A stretch of DNA of 64,000 nt from Salinimonas iocasae. Its GTDB lineage: Bacteria; Pseudomonadota; Gammaproteobacteria; Enterobacterales; Alteromonadaceae. Where the stretch lies: positions 1,240,001 through 1,304,000 of the forward strand of contig NZ_CP039852.1 in assembly GCF_006228385.1 (NCBI RefSeq). The letters run 5' to 3'. Numbering within the stretch: the stretch's first letter is position 1; the number at the start of each line of letters is the position of its first letter. Under the pieces are notes generated by a model. It made no database searches. It was not told the origin of the DNA and saw nothing but the letters and a program-made list of their open reading frames with translations. Made by a program: the position numbers and the translations under genes. Positions 50,155 to 60,008 of the stretch are shown one piece after another.

Positions 50155-50175
50155 CCTGCCGGACAAATAACCAGT

Positions 50176-50206
50176 AAAAGCTCAGGTATCGCCCTGAGCT
50201 TTTTTT
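50176..50206 (+). terminator. Terminator of the Gld-type operon
   Basis: The arms AGCTCAGG (50179-50186) and CCTGAGCT (50193-50200), preceded by an A-run, are followed by six T. It overlaps the stop codon of the convergent DUF1415 gene (50182), so it may serve that gene too. Confidence 0.88.
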
Positions 50207-50739
50207 ATACATGCGCTAAGTTGTGCCTGGAGGTGACTGCATCCTAATGCTTCTGTGCGTTCGATGTTTGCTTCGAATATCGAATCGGGATCCGAGTATC
50301 CTTCCATTGCTTTGGTAATATCTGCCTCGCGAATAAGATGAAAAGTCGGGTAGGGGGCCCGATTTGTATAGTGCGATGGTGAGGCCGTTTCCTCGCCCTC
50401 AAATTCATACTGAGGATGAAAGCTGGCGAGCTGATATACGCCCTCATAATTCCATTGCGCTATCATCACCTGCGCCAGTGACAGTGCATCGAGGTAATCA
50501 TCAAAACGGTGAAGAGAGGGCACCATTAACAACGTTGTGGAGATTTCTGCGTTCTTATCTAACTGAACGCATGCACGATGAAGTGCAAGCATGATATCGG
50601 CTACGTCAGTAGCCTGACAAACCTGATAATGAATAGTCTCAGGATGACGCACAAAGCGAGCAAAAGGGCAGAAGTTATGGTGTATCACCACATCATCTAC
50701 CCAGTAGCGCATCGCGTCGATAACCACCTTCTCGCTCAT
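50182..50739 (-). CDS. DUF1415 family protein
   Basis: This is a 185-residue soluble protein with [23 protein letters not shown] and the conserved [14 protein letters not shown] region ([15 protein letters not shown]), as in DUF1415. No function is established. It overlaps the folD stop by four bases on the minus strand, so it is translated with folD. The C-terminal helix repeats [11 protein letters not shown]. Confidence 0.85.
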   Translation of the reverse strand: MSEKVVIDAMRYWVDDVVIHHNFCPFARFVRHPETIHYQVCQATDVADIMLALHRACVQLDKNAEISTTLLMVPSLHRFDDYLDALSLAQVMIAQWNYEGVYQLASFHPQYEFEGEETASPSHYTNRAPYPTFHLIREADITKAMEGYSDPDSIFEANIERTEALGCSHLQAQLSACIKKAQGDT

Positions 50740-51590
50740 GAGTGGAACTTAACGTAAGCTTCCAGCGTGTTTTCGATAAGGCTGGCAACGGTCATGGGGC
50801 CAACACCGCCAGGGACCGGGGTGATCCATCCCGCGCGTTCTTTAGCACTGTCGAACTCTACATCACCTACTAATGAACCGTCAGCGTTACGGTTGATACC
50901 AACATCAATAACGATCGCGCCAGGTTTTACCCAGTCTCCGGGAATGAAATTAGATTTGCCCACTGCCACTACCAGCAAATCGGCGCGACTGACATGGGTG
51001 CGCAATTCCTTAGTAAACTTATGACAGGTCGTTACCGTACATCCGGCCAGTAGTAACTCCAGTGCCATAGGTCTGCCGACTATATTAGAGGCGCCCACTA
51101 TGACGGCGTCCAGACCTTTGATGCGACGTTTGGTAGACTCAATCATGGTCATAATGCCCTTTGGCGTACACGGACGCAGGGCGGGAATTCGCTGTGCAAG
51201 CCTGCCAATGTTGTAAGGATGGAACCCATCAACATCTTTATGAGGACGAATGCGCTCAAGAATTTCTTCGGAATTCAGGCCGGCAGGCAACGGCAGCTGT
51301 ACCAGAATGCCATCAATCTCGTCATCATTATTAAGTTCATCGATTAACGACTCTAATGAGCCCTGATCGGTATCTGCCGGTAAGTCAAAAGAACGGGATA
51401 CAAAACCGACTTCTTCACAAGCCTTTCGCTTATTTGCCACGTACACCTGAGAAGCTGCATCGTTACCAACAAGAACAACTGCCAGCCCGGGTTGGCGTTT
51501 TCCGGAGGCCTGGAGCGAGTCAACGTAAGAAGAAACATGTTGGCGTACTTGCTTGGCAATCAATTTGCCATCAATAATATGCGCGGTCAT
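50736..51590 (-). CDS. folD: Methylenetetrahydrofolate dehydrogenase/cyclohydrolase FolD
   Basis: FolD interconverts one-carbon tetrahydrofolate forms. The 284-residue protein has [14 protein letters not shown] with the catalytic Lys, [55 protein letters not shown] (NADP site), and the C-terminal [19 protein letters not shown]. Length is similar to E. coli FolD (288). It overlaps the DUF1415 gene. Confidence 0.98.
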   Translation of the reverse strand: MTAHIIDGKLIAKQVRQHVSSYVDSLQASGKRQPGLAVVLVGNDAASQVYVANKRKACEEVGFVSRSFDLPADTDQGSLESLIDELNNDDEIDGILVQLPLPAGLNSEEILERIRPHKDVDGFHPYNIGRLAQRIPALRPCTPKGIMTMIESTKRRIKGLDAVIVGASNIVGRPMALELLLAGCTVTTCHKFTKELRTHVSRADLLVVAVGKSNFIPGDWVKPGAIVIDVGINRNADGSLVGDVEFDSAKERAGWITPVPGGVGPMTVASLIENTLEAYVKFHS

Positions 51591-51855
51591 AAAGGATAAT
51601 GCTCTTTGTATAAGGTGGAGATAAATGTGACGCGCGATATTGTTTCATAAAATCTGCGGCATCAGTAGATCCTTTTTTAATCTGCTGGTTTATTAGTACA
51701 AATAGCAGCAGTGCCCAGAACGACAAAAGAAAGTTTTCCTCTTTTGTAAATTTGCAGCTAATCGCTGTTAACTGGATGAAATCTCCGCAATTTGTAGGAT
51801 TTGTCTTCGCTTTGTTTGCTTTGTGAGCGGTTGAAACTTTTATTTGAAAAAGTGT

Positions 51856-51884
51856 TTGACGAGGTAGGGGCAAGTCAGTAATAT
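51856..51884 (+). promoter_or_regulatory. Promoter of the tRNA cluster
   Basis: TTGACG (51856-51861) and TAATAT (51879-51884) with a 17-base spacer form a strong sigma-70 promoter, followed by a GC-rich discriminator (GCGC) as in stringently controlled stable-RNA promoters. The first tRNA begins 43 bases downstream. The rest of the 337-base folD-tRNA gap shows no gene. Confidence 0.8.
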
Positions 51885-51927
51885 GCGCAACCCGTAACGG
51901 CGAGTAACGAAATCGCCGGAACGGTAT

Positions 51928-52004
51928 CGGTGAGTGGCGCAGTTTGGTAGCGCACTTGGTTTGGGTCCAAGGGGTCGCAGGTTCAAATCCTGTCTCACCG
52001 ACCA
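51928..52004 (+). tRNA. tRNA-Pro (TGG)
   Basis: This is a 77-base cloverleaf with a 7-bp acceptor stem (CGGTGAG with CTCACCG), an anticodon loop TTTGGGT giving anticodon TGG, the T-arm GGTTCAAATCC and encoded CCA. It is the first of five tRNAs and is identical to the copy at 52393. Confidence 0.97.
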
Positions 52005-52027
52005 CTTAGCTAGCGATGATTCGCCGG

Positions 52028-52104
<77 letters not shown>

Positions 52105-52202
52105 CTTTGAAGCGGGTCAGGTAGTAGGCAAAAGTTGATTTAGCACTGACATCGTTCAGTAATTAATGATACACTTGCCGCACGTTAGCAAGCACCATCT
52201 AT

Positions 52203-52279
52203 GGTGGGCGTAGCTCAGTTGGTAGAGCCCCGGATTGTGATTCCGGTTGTCGTGGGTTCAAGTCCCATCGTCCACCCCA
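52203..52279 (+). tRNA. tRNA-His (GTG)
   Basis: This is a 77-base cloverleaf including the extra G at position -1 opposite the discriminator C, the hallmark of tRNA-His. The anticodon is GTG in GGATTGTGATTCC. The CCA is encoded. Its synthetase gene hisS is at 27036. A possible weak promoter (TTGATT at 52135) lies in the 98-base gap before it. Confidence 0.97.
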
Positions 52280-52286
52280 CTTTTTC

Positions 52287-52371
52287 GCGGGAGTGGTGGA
52301 ATTGGTAGACACGCTGGATTTAGGTTCCAGTGCTTCACGGCGTGAGAGTTCAAGTCTCTCCTTCCGCACCA
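52287..52371 (+). tRNA. tRNA-Leu (TAG)
   Basis: This is an 85-base class II tRNA with a long variable arm. The acceptor pairs GCGGGAG with CTTCCGC (one G-T). The anticodon loop TTTAGGT gives TAG. The CCA is encoded. It starts 8 bases after tRNA-His. Confidence 0.97.
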
Positions 52372-52392
52372 TCGTTTTACATCTTAATATGC

Positions 52393-52469
52393 CGGTGAGT
52401 GGCGCAGTTTGGTAGCGCACTTGGTTTGGGTCCAAGGGGTCGCAGGTTCAAATCCTGTCTCACCGACCA
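52393..52469 (+). tRNA. tRNA-Pro (TGG), second copy
   Basis: This is a 77-base exact duplicate of the tRNA-Pro at 51928-52004, with the same anticodon TGG and encoded CCA. It closes the cluster; the next gene is tig. Confidence 0.97.
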
Positions 52470-52581
52470 TTAATCCCCCCTCAAAGTTATACTTTATTAG
52501 ATAATGCGCGCTATGTGCGCCTGCATATCTGAAAATATCTATACAATTCCATCGAATAATCCAAATTATGGGCTTTCCCTC

Positions 52582-52610
52582 TCGACTCATTTCATGTGTA
52601 GCTGTATACT
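52582..52610 (+). promoter_or_regulatory. Promoter candidate of tig
   Basis: TCGACT (52582-52587) and TATACT (52605-52610) with a 17-base spacer lie about 165 bases before tig. The 304-base tRNA-tig gap otherwise shows no gene. The long 5' leader is typical of tig. Confidence 0.5.
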
Positions 52611-52773
52611 ACCGCGTCTTTTTTTAACCAACGTGTTTTACCAGCGGTTTAATCAGCGGTTAAACAATCGTTAGTAGAGAACCTCTGACCCGGCGTAAAT
52701 TTGTTTGCAAAGCAGGCAAGGGAAGGGGGCACGAAAACAAAGCGTCAGACAGACGTACAGTTGAGGTAACATA

Positions 52774-54078
52774 ATGCAAGTTTCAGTCGAGACGACCCAG
52801 GGTTTAGAACGCCGTCTTACTATTACCGTACCAGCAGACTCTGTTGATTCTGCGGTAAAGTCACGCCTACAGCAATTAGCGAAAACTCAGCGCATCAACG
52901 GCTTCCGTCCAGGTAAGGTGCCAGTTAGCGTTATCCAGAAACGTTTTGGCCAGGCTGTTCGTCAGGAAGTTGCTGGCGACGTTATGCAGCAAAACTTCTA
53001 TCAGGCCGTTATGCAGGAAAACATTACTCCTGCCGGTATGCCTAAATTTGAACTGACAAAAGACCAGCGTGGCGAAGACCTTGAGTTTGTTGCGTCTTTT
53101 GAAGTTTATCCGGAAGTAGAAGTAAAAGGCGTTGACGAGATCGAAATTGAGAAGCCAGTGGTTGAAATCACTGACGAAGACCTCGATAACATGATGGAAA
53201 CGCTGCAAAAGCAACACGCGACGTGGAAAGAAGTTAAGCGTAAAGCGCGTAAAGATGACCGTGTTGTTATTGATTTTGTTGGTAAGATCGACGGCGAAGA
53301 GTTTGATGGCGGAAAAGCCGAAGACTTCACTTTGGAATTGGGCAAAGACCGCATGATTCCAGGCTTCGAGAAGCCATTAGTAGGTGCCAAGAAAGATGAA
53401 GATGTTACTGTAGAAGTAACCTTCCCGGAAGATTACCACGCCGAAGCACTGAAAGGTAAAGACGCTGTTTTTGATGTTAAAGTCAAAAAAGTTGAAGGCC
53501 AGCAATTGCCAGACGTTGATGACGAATTTGCTAAACTATTCGGTGTCGAAGAAGGTGGCGTTGAAGCGCTGAAAGATGAAGTTCGCAAAAATATGCAGCG
53601 CGAGCTAGACCAAACGTTGAAAGCGAATGTAAAAGAAGACGTTATTGCTAAACTTCTTGAGAAGAACGAAATCGACGTCCCTCAGGCGATGGTTGATCAG
53701 GAAGTAAATGCATTGCGTGAGCAGGCAAAACAACGTTTCAGTCAGCAAGGCGGTGGTCAGAATATGCCGGATCTTCCAGCAGAACTGTTCACCGACAATG
53801 CGAAGCGTCGTGTGTCAATTGGTCTGATTCTGGGCGAAATTATCAAGACTAACGAACTGAAAGCTGACGAAGAAAAAGTTAATGCATTAATCGAAACTTC
53901 AGCTTCTGCATATGAAGATCCGCAGGAAGTTATCGATTACTACAAAAATAACGATGAACTGATGCAGCAAATGCAAAACGTTGCATTGGAAGAGCAGGCG
54001 ATTGAATGGGTATTGGATAAAGCCAAAACTCAGGAAGTTACCAAAGCTTTTGATGAGGTTATGAACAAACAGGCGTAA
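52774..54078 (+). CDS. tig: Trigger factor
   Basis: Trigger factor is the ribosome-bound chaperone that meets nascent chains. The 434-residue protein has the N-terminal ribosome-binding domain with [10 protein letters not shown] (signature loop, about residue 42), a PPIase domain (about 150-245) with [38 protein letters not shown], and an extended helical C-terminal domain. Length matches E. coli Tig (432). Its start has GAGG upstream. It is followed by a terminator, then clpP. Confidence 0.98.
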   Translation: MQVSVETTQGLERRLTITVPADSVDSAVKSRLQQLAKTQRINGFRPGKVPVSVIQKRFGQAVRQEVAGDVMQQNFYQAVMQENITPAGMPKFELTKDQRGEDLEFVASFEVYPEVEVKGVDEIEIEKPVVEITDEDLDNMMETLQKQHATWKEVKRKARKDDRVVIDFVGKIDGEEFDGGKAEDFTLELGKDRMIPGFEKPLVGAKKDEDVTVEVTFPEDYHAEALKGKDAVFDVKVKKVEGQQLPDVDDEFAKLFGVEEGGVEALKDEVRKNMQRELDQTLKANVKEDVIAKLLEKNEIDVPQAMVDQEVNALREQAKQRFSQQGGGQNMPDLPAELFTDNAKRRVSIGLILGEIIKTNELKADEEKVNALIETSASAYEDPQEVIDYYKNNDELMQQMQNVALEEQAIEWVLDKAKTQEVTKAFDEVMNKQA

Positions 54079-54120
54079 ATTTAGCCGCACTGTTTGACTT
54101 AACCTGTCAGCAACTGCTTA

Positions 54121-54147
54121 AATGCTCGGAGCCTTCCGAGCATTTTT
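54121..54147 (+). terminator. Intrinsic terminator of tig
   Basis: The arms AATGCTCGGA (54121-54130) and TCCGAGCATT (54135-54144) with a 4-base loop are followed by a T-run. It lies 30 bases before the clpP start, so the clpP promoter should lie near or inside it. Confidence 0.88.
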
Positions 54148-54176
54148 GTTTTTAACGCTAACAAATCAAGGTAGAT

Positions 54177-54803
54177 ATGATTAACCCATTAGAACCACAA
54201 AACGCACTGGTGCCTATGGTTGTCGAGCAGACATCTAAAGGTGAACGTTCATACGATATTTATTCTCGTCTGCTTAAAGAAAACGTTATTTTTCTGGTGG
54301 GTCAGGTAGAAGATCACATGGCAAACCTGATTGTGGCCCAGATGCTATTTCTGGAAGCGGAAAACCCGGAAAAGGACATCTACCTGTATATCAACTCGCC
54401 CGGTGGCTCAGTCACTGCGGGCATGGCGATTTACGACACCATGAACTTTATTAAGCCTGATGTCAGTACTGTATGTGTTGGGCAGGCGGCCAGTATGGGA
54501 GCGTTTCTTCTATCTGGCGGCGCGAAGGGTAAGCGTTATTGCTTGCCAAACTCTCGTGTCATGATTCATCAACCTCTCGGCGGTTTTCAGGGACAGGCTT
54601 CTGACTTTGAAATTCATGCGAAAGAAATTCTTTCTATCAAAGAGAAGTTAAACCGATTATTGTCACAGCATACGGGTCAGGACTACGAGACGGTGGCACG
54701 TGATACTGATCGCGACAATTTCTTAAGTGCAACCGAAGCCAAAGAGTATGGCCTGATCGATCAGGTGTTAACAAATCGATCTGACGCCGCTACGACAAAG
54801 TAG
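54177..54803 (+). CDS. clpP: ATP-dependent Clp protease proteolytic subunit ClpP
   Basis: ClpP is the serine protease barrel of ClpXP/ClpAP. The 208-residue protein has the catalytic Ser106 in [12 protein letters not shown], His131 in VMIHQPLGG, and Asp180 in the [13 protein letters not shown] stretch, aligned with E. coli 111/136/185 in the precursor numbering. [12 protein letters not shown] is the substrate-binding strand. A short N-terminal propeptide is likely. It lies 73 bases before clpX, its ATPase partner. Confidence 0.98.
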   Translation: MINPLEPQNALVPMVVEQTSKGERSYDIYSRLLKENVIFLVGQVEDHMANLIVAQMLFLEAENPEKDIYLYINSPGGSVTAGMAIYDTMNFIKPDVSTVCVGQAASMGAFLLSGGAKGKRYCLPNSRVMIHQPLGGFQGQASDFEIHAKEILSIKEKLNRLLSQHTGQDYETVARDTDRDNFLSATEAKEYGLIDQVLTNRSDAATTK

Positions 54804-54875
54804 TATATTATTAAGTAGCCCGGGCTCCCATGATCCTTATTTTTTTGAGTCCGGCTAAGGCAGAGGCATAACGTA

Positions 54876-56153
54876 ATGAGTGACAAACAGAACTCAGACG
54901 GTGACAACAAATTACTTTACTGCTCGTTTTGCGGCAAAAGCCAGCACGAGGTTAGAAAGCTGATTGCCGGGCCGTCCGTTTTTATCTGTGATGAATGTGT
55001 CGAATTATGTAACGACATTATTCGTGAAGAAATTAAAGAAATTTCACCAAAGCAAAAGCAGGATGCGCTACCCCGTCCCCATGAGATTCATTCTCATCTT
55101 GATGACTATGTTATCGGGCAGGAGCATGCGAAGAAAGTTCTGTCAGTAGCCGTATATAACCACTATAAGCGTCTGCGTCACGGTGACGTGCATGAAGGCG
55201 TGGAACTGGGTAAAAGTAATATCCTTTTAATCGGTCCTACCGGTAGTGGTAAAACGCTGCTTGCTGAAACGCTTGCAAGATTATTGGATGTACCATTTAC
55301 CATGGCAGATGCTACCACTTTAACCGAAGCGGGTTATGTGGGTGAGGATGTTGAAAATATCATCCAGAAGCTATTGCAAAAGTGTGACTATGACGTTGAA
55401 AAAGCGCAGCGTGGTATTGTTTACATTGATGAGATCGATAAGATTTCCCGTAAATCGGACAATCCGTCAATTACCCGCGATGTTTCAGGTGAAGGTGTTC
55501 AGCAGGCACTATTGAAGCTTATTGAAGGTACTGTGGCATCGGTACCTCCTCAGGGCGGCAGAAAACACCCTCAGCAAGAGTTTTTGCAGGTAGATACGTC
55601 TAAAATTCTGTTTATTTGTGGTGGTGCGTTCGCAGGTCTGGATAAGGTTATCGAGCAGCGCGCAGCGACTGGCAGCGGTATCGGTTTCGGTGCAAAAGTT
55701 AAGTCGAAAGAAAACCAGCAGGCGGTAAGCGAACTGTTTAAGCAGGTTGAGCCAGAAGACTTGGTGAAGTATGGGCTTATCCCAGAATTTATCGGACGCC
55801 TGCCCGTTGTGACCAGCTTAGAAGAGCTTAACGAAGAAGCGCTGATACAGATTTTGCGTGAACCCAAAAATGCGATTACGAAGCAGTATGGCGCATTGTT
55901 CGCGCTGGAAGATGTTGAGCTGGAATTCAGAGATGATGCACTACATGCTATTGCTAAAAAGGCAATGCATCGTAAAACAGGTGCCCGTGGTCTGCGTTCA
56001 ATTGTAGAAGGTGTTTTGCTGGATACGATGTACGATCTGCCATCTACTGATGACGTTAAAAAGGTTGTAATAGACGAGACCGTTATTCGGGGCGAGTCTA
56101 AGCCAATTCTTATTTATGAAAATTCAGATAATAAGAAAGCAGCATCTGAGTAA
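54876..56153 (+). CDS. clpX: ATP-dependent Clp protease ATPase subunit ClpX
   Basis: ClpX unfolds substrates and feeds them to ClpP. The 425-residue protein has an N-terminal zinc-binding domain (CSFCGK, with CDECVELC), Walker A ([12 protein letters not shown]), Walker B ([11 protein letters not shown]), the pore-loop AGYVGEDVE, the IGF-type loop [10 protein letters not shown] that docks on ClpP, and C-terminal sensor 2 ([11 protein letters not shown]). Length is as in E. coli ClpX (424). It is part of the conserved tig-clpP-clpX-lon order. Confidence 0.98.
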   Translation: MSDKQNSDGDNKLLYCSFCGKSQHEVRKLIAGPSVFICDECVELCNDIIREEIKEISPKQKQDALPRPHEIHSHLDDYVIGQEHAKKVLSVAVYNHYKRLRHGDVHEGVELGKSNILLIGPTGSGKTLLAETLARLLDVPFTMADATTLTEAGYVGEDVENIIQKLLQKCDYDVEKAQRGIVYIDEIDKISRKSDNPSITRDVSGEGVQQALLKLIEGTVASVPPQGGRKHPQQEFLQVDTSKILFICGGAFAGLDKVIEQRAATGSGIGFGAKVKSKENQQAVSELFKQVEPEDLVKYGLIPEFIGRLPVVTSLEELNEEALIQILREPKNAITKQYGALFALEDVELEFRDDALHAIAKKAMHRKTGARGLRSIVEGVLLDTMYDLPSTDDVKKVVIDETVIRGESKPILIYENSDNKKAASE

Positions 56154-56168
56154 ATCATAGTTAAATGG

Positions 56169-56194
56169 AAAACCCGGCGAAAGCCGGGTTTTTT
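56169..56194 (+). terminator. Intrinsic terminator of clpPX
   Basis: The arms AAAACCCGGC (56169-56178) and GCCGGGTTTT (56183-56192) around a GAAA tetraloop are followed by further T. A stable tetraloop hairpin 15 bases after clpX. Confidence 0.93.
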
Positions 56195-56767
56195 GTTTAT
56201 CCACTTTGCGAAAATTGCCCGAGCCAAAGGTCGCCTAAGCCAGAAATAGAACGGTTCGGCGCTATTATTTCCCGCTGTTTCACTAACACAGTTATGATAT
56301 TTATGAGGGGCGGTGTAAAAGCGACGTCTTTTGGCAAATCGACCGAGGCTAGAAAAATCAGTCCTATCCCATTAGTTAACGCTGTGCATCTTTTCAGCCT
56401 CCGATTACTTACAGAAGAGCTACTTTACTATCGGCAGTCAACAATGGGAGGTTAGGGCGCTGCTAAAACCTCAATTCGCGTTACCTGAGCTGATGCTAAC
56501 GCGACAGTCCATTATTATATCGTTACGTCCACGGGGCTGACTTGCAGACTAATGACGACAATTAATGCAAAGAGGTGCGCGAACCGACTGTTTTGCTTTA
56601 ATTTTAATCGTGACTGATTCATATCTGTACAATTAAAGATAATTGTATTGCCTTTGTGTTTCAAATAGTTAAAAGTGAATATGCAAAGTACGTAAAAGCG
56701 TTTCGGCGTTTATAGATGATAAAAATGACAATAAACCGTATTTATTGCGTCAATCTTACCGACCAGG
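56195..56767. other. Gene-free interval between clpX and lon
   Basis: This is about 570 bases without a supported gene. An open frame (56165-56455, plus) begins inside the clpX terminator and has no ribosome site or recognisable product. A hairpin with a small bulge pairs 56448-56455 with 56463-56472. The right half becomes A/T-rich as the lon promoter is approached. Confidence 0.5.
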
Positions 56768-56796
56768 TTTGAACTTTGCTGTTGTAACCCCATATA
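56768..56796 (+). promoter_or_regulatory. Sigma-32 heat-shock promoter of lon
   Basis: TTTGAA (56768-56773) followed after 14 bases by CCCCATATA (56788-56796) matches the sigma-32 (RpoH) consensus (CTTGAA, spacer 13-17, CCCCATnTA). It lies about 32 bases before the lon start. Lon is a classical heat-shock gene, so the call is strongly supported. Confidence 0.82.
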
Positions 56797-56827
56797 AATC
56801 GACATTAGTAACCAATAGAGTATTCGT

Positions 56828-59182
56828 ATGACAGCTGAGCGTGAAAATCGCATTGAGATCCCCGTACTGGCGTTACGGGACGTCGTGGTCTATCCACATA
56901 TGGTCATACCCCTGTTTGTTGGTCGTGAAAAATCTATCCGCTGTTTGGAAGCGGCAATGGAAAACGACAAACAAATCTTTCTGGTAGCCCAAAAGGATGC
57001 CAGTGTAGATGAGCCTGAAACGGATGACATTTATAGCGTTGGCACCATTGCCACTATTCTACAGCTTTTGAAGTTACCAGACGGCACCGTAAAGGTGTTG
57101 GTTGAGGGTAATGTTCGCGGTGAAATCAACGAATATACCCAGTCTGAGCCCTATTACACTGCCAGTGTGGATAAAGTGGCTGATGAGGCCATTGCAGAAA
57201 ACGAACAGGAAGTATTGATTCGTTCGGCCGTATCGCAGTTCGAAGGCTACGTGAAACTCAATAAAAAGATTCCGCCTGAGGTTCTGACTTCACTAAACGG
57301 CATTGATGACGCTGCGCGTTTGGCAGATACGATGGCGGCACATATGCCGCTGAAGCTGACAGAAAAGCAAAAAGTGCTTGAGATGAAAGGGGTGAATGAA
57401 CGCCTTGAGTACCTTATGGCGCTGATGGAAGGCGAGATTGACCTGCTTCAGGTCGAGAAAAAGATACGCACGCGTGTTAAGAAACAGATGGAGAAAAGTC
57501 AGCGCGAGTACTATCTGAATGAGCAAATGAAGGCGATTCAGAAAGAACTTGGAGAAATGGATGACGCTCCGGATGAGTTCGAAGCTCTCAGTAATAAAAT
57601 TTCTGAATCAAAAATGCCAAAAGAGGCAGAAGAGAAAGCACGCGCTGAGTTACAAAAGCTGAAGATGATGTCACCGATGTCAGCTGAAGCAACGGTTGTG
57701 CGCAGTTACATAGAGTGGCTGACCAGTGTGCCCTGGCAAAAGCGCAGCCCGGTCAAGCGAGATCTTGAGCGTGCTGAAAAAGTGCTTAATGCGGACCACT
57801 ATGGGCTTGAGAAAGTCAAAGAACGCATCATTGAATATCTTGCCGTGCAGCAACGGGTGAAAAAGTTAAAAGGACCGATACTTTGCCTGGTAGGCCCGCC
57901 AGGGGTTGGTAAAACGTCACTGGGACAATCGGTCGCAAAGGCAACGGGCAGAAAGTACGTGCGTATGGCACTTGGCGGTGTGCGTGATGAAGCTGAAATC
58001 CGTGGTCACCGCCGTACCTATATCGGTTCCATGCCAGGAAAACTCATTCAGAATATGACGAAAGTCGGGGTTAAAAACCCGCTGTTTTTGCTCGATGAAA
58101 TCGACAAAATGTCTGCAGATATGCGTGGTGACCCTGCCTCTGCACTGCTGGAAGTGCTTGACCCGGAACAGAACAACAGCTTTTCAGATCATTATCTTGA
58201 AGTTGATTATGACTTATCGGATGTCATGTTTGTAGCAACATCAAACAGCATGAATATTCCGGGACCTCTGTTAGACAGAATGGAAGTGATTCGCCTGTCG
58301 GGGTATACCGAAGATGAAAAACTGAATATTGCAACAGGGCATTTGATCAGTAAGCAGATGGAGCGCAACGGCCTTAAAGAGGATGAGCTCGAGATTACCG
58401 AGTCTGCGATTATCGGCATCATTCGGTATTACACTCGCGAAGCCGGTGTACGTAATCTGGAGCGTGAAATTTCTAAGGTTTGCCGCAAAGCGGTAAAAGA
58501 TATTTTACTGTCCAAGAGTAAAGATAAAGTGGTTGTGACTCAGGACAATCTTAAAGATTATCTTGGCGTGCAGCGTCATGACTATGGCAAAGCAGATAAA
58601 GAAAACCAGATTGGTCAGGTAACCGGCCTTGCCTGGACACAGGTTGGCGGTGACTTGCTGACAATTGAAACCAGTACAGTACCGGGTAAAGGTAAAATGA
58701 CATCGACCGGCTCACTGGGCGATGTTATGCAGGAGTCGATAAAAGCGGCGATGACCGTGGTCAGAAGTCGTGCTGAAAAACTTCGTATCAATGAAGACTT
58801 TTATGAAAAGCGTGATATCCACGTGCACGTGCCGGAAGGCGCGACACCTAAGGATGGTCCAAGTGCAGGCATAGCAATGTGTACTGCACTGGTCTCATCG
58901 CTGACCGGTAATCCGGTGAAGTGCGATGTTGCTATGACGGGTGAAATCACGCTACGCGGTGAAGTACTGGCAATCGGTGGTTTAAAAGAGAAGCTGCTGG
59001 CTGCTCATCGGGGCGGCATCAAAACGGTTGTCATTCCTCAGGAGAATGAGCGCGACCTGGAAGAGATTCCGGACAACGTAAAAGAGGCGTTATCTATCCA
59101 CCCGGTAAAATGGATTGATGAGGTCCTCGATATTGCGTTGCAGGAACCTGTGGAATCATTTGAAGTCGTGACACAAAATTAA
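56828..59182 (+). CDS. lon: ATP-dependent Lon protease
   Basis: Lon degrades damaged and regulatory proteins. The 784-residue protein has an N-terminal substrate domain (about 1-310) starting [25 protein letters not shown], an AAA+ module with Walker [14 protein letters not shown] and Walker [13 protein letters not shown], and the protease domain with the catalytic Ser in [15 protein letters not shown] and Lys in [14 protein letters not shown]. Length equals E. coli Lon (784). It is driven by a sigma-32 promoter and followed by hupB. Confidence 0.99.
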   Translation: MTAERENRIEIPVLALRDVVVYPHMVIPLFVGREKSIRCLEAAMENDKQIFLVAQKDASVDEPETDDIYSVGTIATILQLLKLPDGTVKVLVEGNVRGEINEYTQSEPYYTASVDKVADEAIAENEQEVLIRSAVSQFEGYVKLNKKIPPEVLTSLNGIDDAARLADTMAAHMPLKLTEKQKVLEMKGVNERLEYLMALMEGEIDLLQVEKKIRTRVKKQMEKSQREYYLNEQMKAIQKELGEMDDAPDEFEALSNKISESKMPKEAEEKARAELQKLKMMSPMSAEATVVRSYIEWLTSVPWQKRSPVKRDLERAEKVLNADHYGLEKVKERIIEYLAVQQRVKKLKGPILCLVGPPGVGKTSLGQSVAKATGRKYVRMALGGVRDEAEIRGHRRTYIGSMPGKLIQNMTKVGVKNPLFLLDEIDKMSADMRGDPASALLEVLDPEQNNSFSDHYLEVDYDLSDVMFVATSNSMNIPGPLLDRMEVIRLSGYTEDEKLNIATGHLISKQMERNGLKEDELEITESAIIGIIRYYTREAGVRNLEREISKVCRKAVKDILLSKSKDKVVVTQDNLKDYLGVQRHDYGKADKENQIGQVTGLAWTQVGGDLLTIETSTVPGKGKMTSTGSLGDVMQESIKAAMTVVRSRAEKLRINEDFYEKRDIHVHVPEGATPKDGPSAGIAMCTALVSSLTGNPVKCDVAMTGEITLRGEVLAIGGLKEKLLAAHRGGIKTVVIPQENERDLEEIPDNVKEALSIHPVKWIDEVLDIALQEPVESFEVVTQN

Positions 59183-59400
59183 GGTTGCAATGGCTGAATC
59201 GCTTGCTGGGCAAGGGGAGGCAGCCATTTTAGTGTAATCTTTGATTAAAAAGTGAACGATATCGGCAAATTCCTTCACTTTTTTTCAAAATAGGGCTTTC
59301 AAGCGCCATAAGTTGTGATACCTTTACTTAGTACTCGCTTGAAGCCTTGTCTCTAAAGGGATGCAGCGACTCACTAAAAATTAACTATCTGTAACACAGT

Positions 59401-59421
59401 GCTTGATAATAGTTATCAAGC
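59401..59421. promoter_or_regulatory. Palindromic operator-like site upstream of hupB
   Basis: GCTTGATAA (59401-59409) and TTATCAAGC (59413-59421) are perfect 9-base arms around TAG. It sits 50 bases upstream of the TATAAT (59471-59476) of hupB, where a regulator could bind. The two GATAATT repeats just downstream (near 59437 and 59449) add to the A/T-rich structure. No regulator can be named. Confidence 0.45.
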
Positions 59422-59470
59422 TTGTTTAAACGTTCCGATAATTAATTCGATAATTGTTTCGGACAAACAG

Positions 59471-59476
59471 TATAAT
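59471..59476 (+). promoter_or_regulatory. -10 element of hupB
   Basis: TATAAT at 59471-59476 lies 24 bases before the GTG start of hupB. No convincing -35 is spaced correctly. It implies a short leader with the ribosome site AAGGGG at 59485-59490. The lon-hupB gap of 317 bases has no gene. Confidence 0.55.
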
Positions 59477-59499
59477 AACAAACGAAGGGGATCATAATT

Positions 59500-59772
59500 G
59501 TGAACAAGTCTCAACTCATCGACCAAATCGCTGCTGGTGCGGACATCTCTAAAGCGGCTGCGGGCCGTGCTCTTGACGCATTCACTGATGCAGTAACTGC
59601 AGCGCTTAAAGACGGTGACCAAGTTGCACTAGTCGGTTTCGGTACATTCGCTGTTCGTGAGCGTTCAGCACGTAGTGGCCGTAACCCTCAAACTGGTGAG
59701 ACTATTCAAATCGCAGCAGCTAAAGTTCCTTCTTTCAAAGCTGGTAAAGCTTTAAAAGACGCATGTAACTAA
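59500..59772 (+). CDS. hupB: DNA-binding protein HU-beta
   Basis: HU is an abundant nucleoid protein that bends DNA. The 90-residue protein starts (GTG) [28 protein letters not shown], the helical dimer half, followed by the beta-arm [27 protein letters not shown] and the C-terminal helix [12 protein letters not shown]. The arm prolines and RNPQTG tip are conserved. Located lon-hupB-ppiD as in E. coli. AAGGGG at 59485-59490 supports the GTG. Confidence 0.98.
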   Translation: MNKSQLIDQIAAGADISKAAAGRALDAFTDAVTAALKDGDQVALVGFGTFAVRERSARSGRNPQTGETIQIAAAKVPSFKAGKALKDACN

Positions 59773-59786
59773 GCGCATAAAATTTT

Positions 59787-59819
59787 AAAAAGGCGATGGT
59801 TTTTACCATCGCCTTTTTT
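59787..59819 (+). terminator. Intrinsic terminator of hupB
   Basis: The 14-base arms AAAAAGGCGATGGT (59787-59800) and ACCATCGCCTTTTT (59805-59818) surround a TTTT loop, with a T-run. Confidence 0.95.
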
Positions 59820-59910
59820 ATTTGTGCAGTTTAAAAGGCAGACCGTAAAACACGTAGATGTTCGTTCCTTTGTCAAAGGAAAACCATCGCGTTTTTGTGC
59901 GTAATCGCGC

Positions 59911-59916
59911 TATAAT
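59911..59916 (+). promoter_or_regulatory. -10 element of ppiD
   Basis: TATAAT at 59911-59916 lies about 92 bases before the ppiD ATG. No clear -35 was found. No heat-shock promoter like that of lon is visible here. Confidence 0.5.
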
Positions 59917-60008
59917 CCTGCCTTATTTGTTGGCGAGATAAACACAATGCTGCTTGAAGCGGCGTAATGCTGACATAAGTTGGTAAGCAACGGAGTTGAA
60001 ATAGAATC

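Noticed and set aside
51571..52005. Minus-strand frame crossing the folD start and the first tRNA.
   Set aside because: It is antisense to a tRNA and its frame is explained by the conserved tRNA sequence (repeated at 52384-52590 over the second tRNA-Pro).
52199..52435. Minus-strand frame over tRNA-His and tRNA-Leu.
   Set aside because: Antisense to well-folded tRNAs; no independent support.
56165..56455. Open frame of 96 codons after clpX.
   Set aside because: It begins inside the clpX terminator hairpin, has no ribosome site and no recognisable composition or domain.
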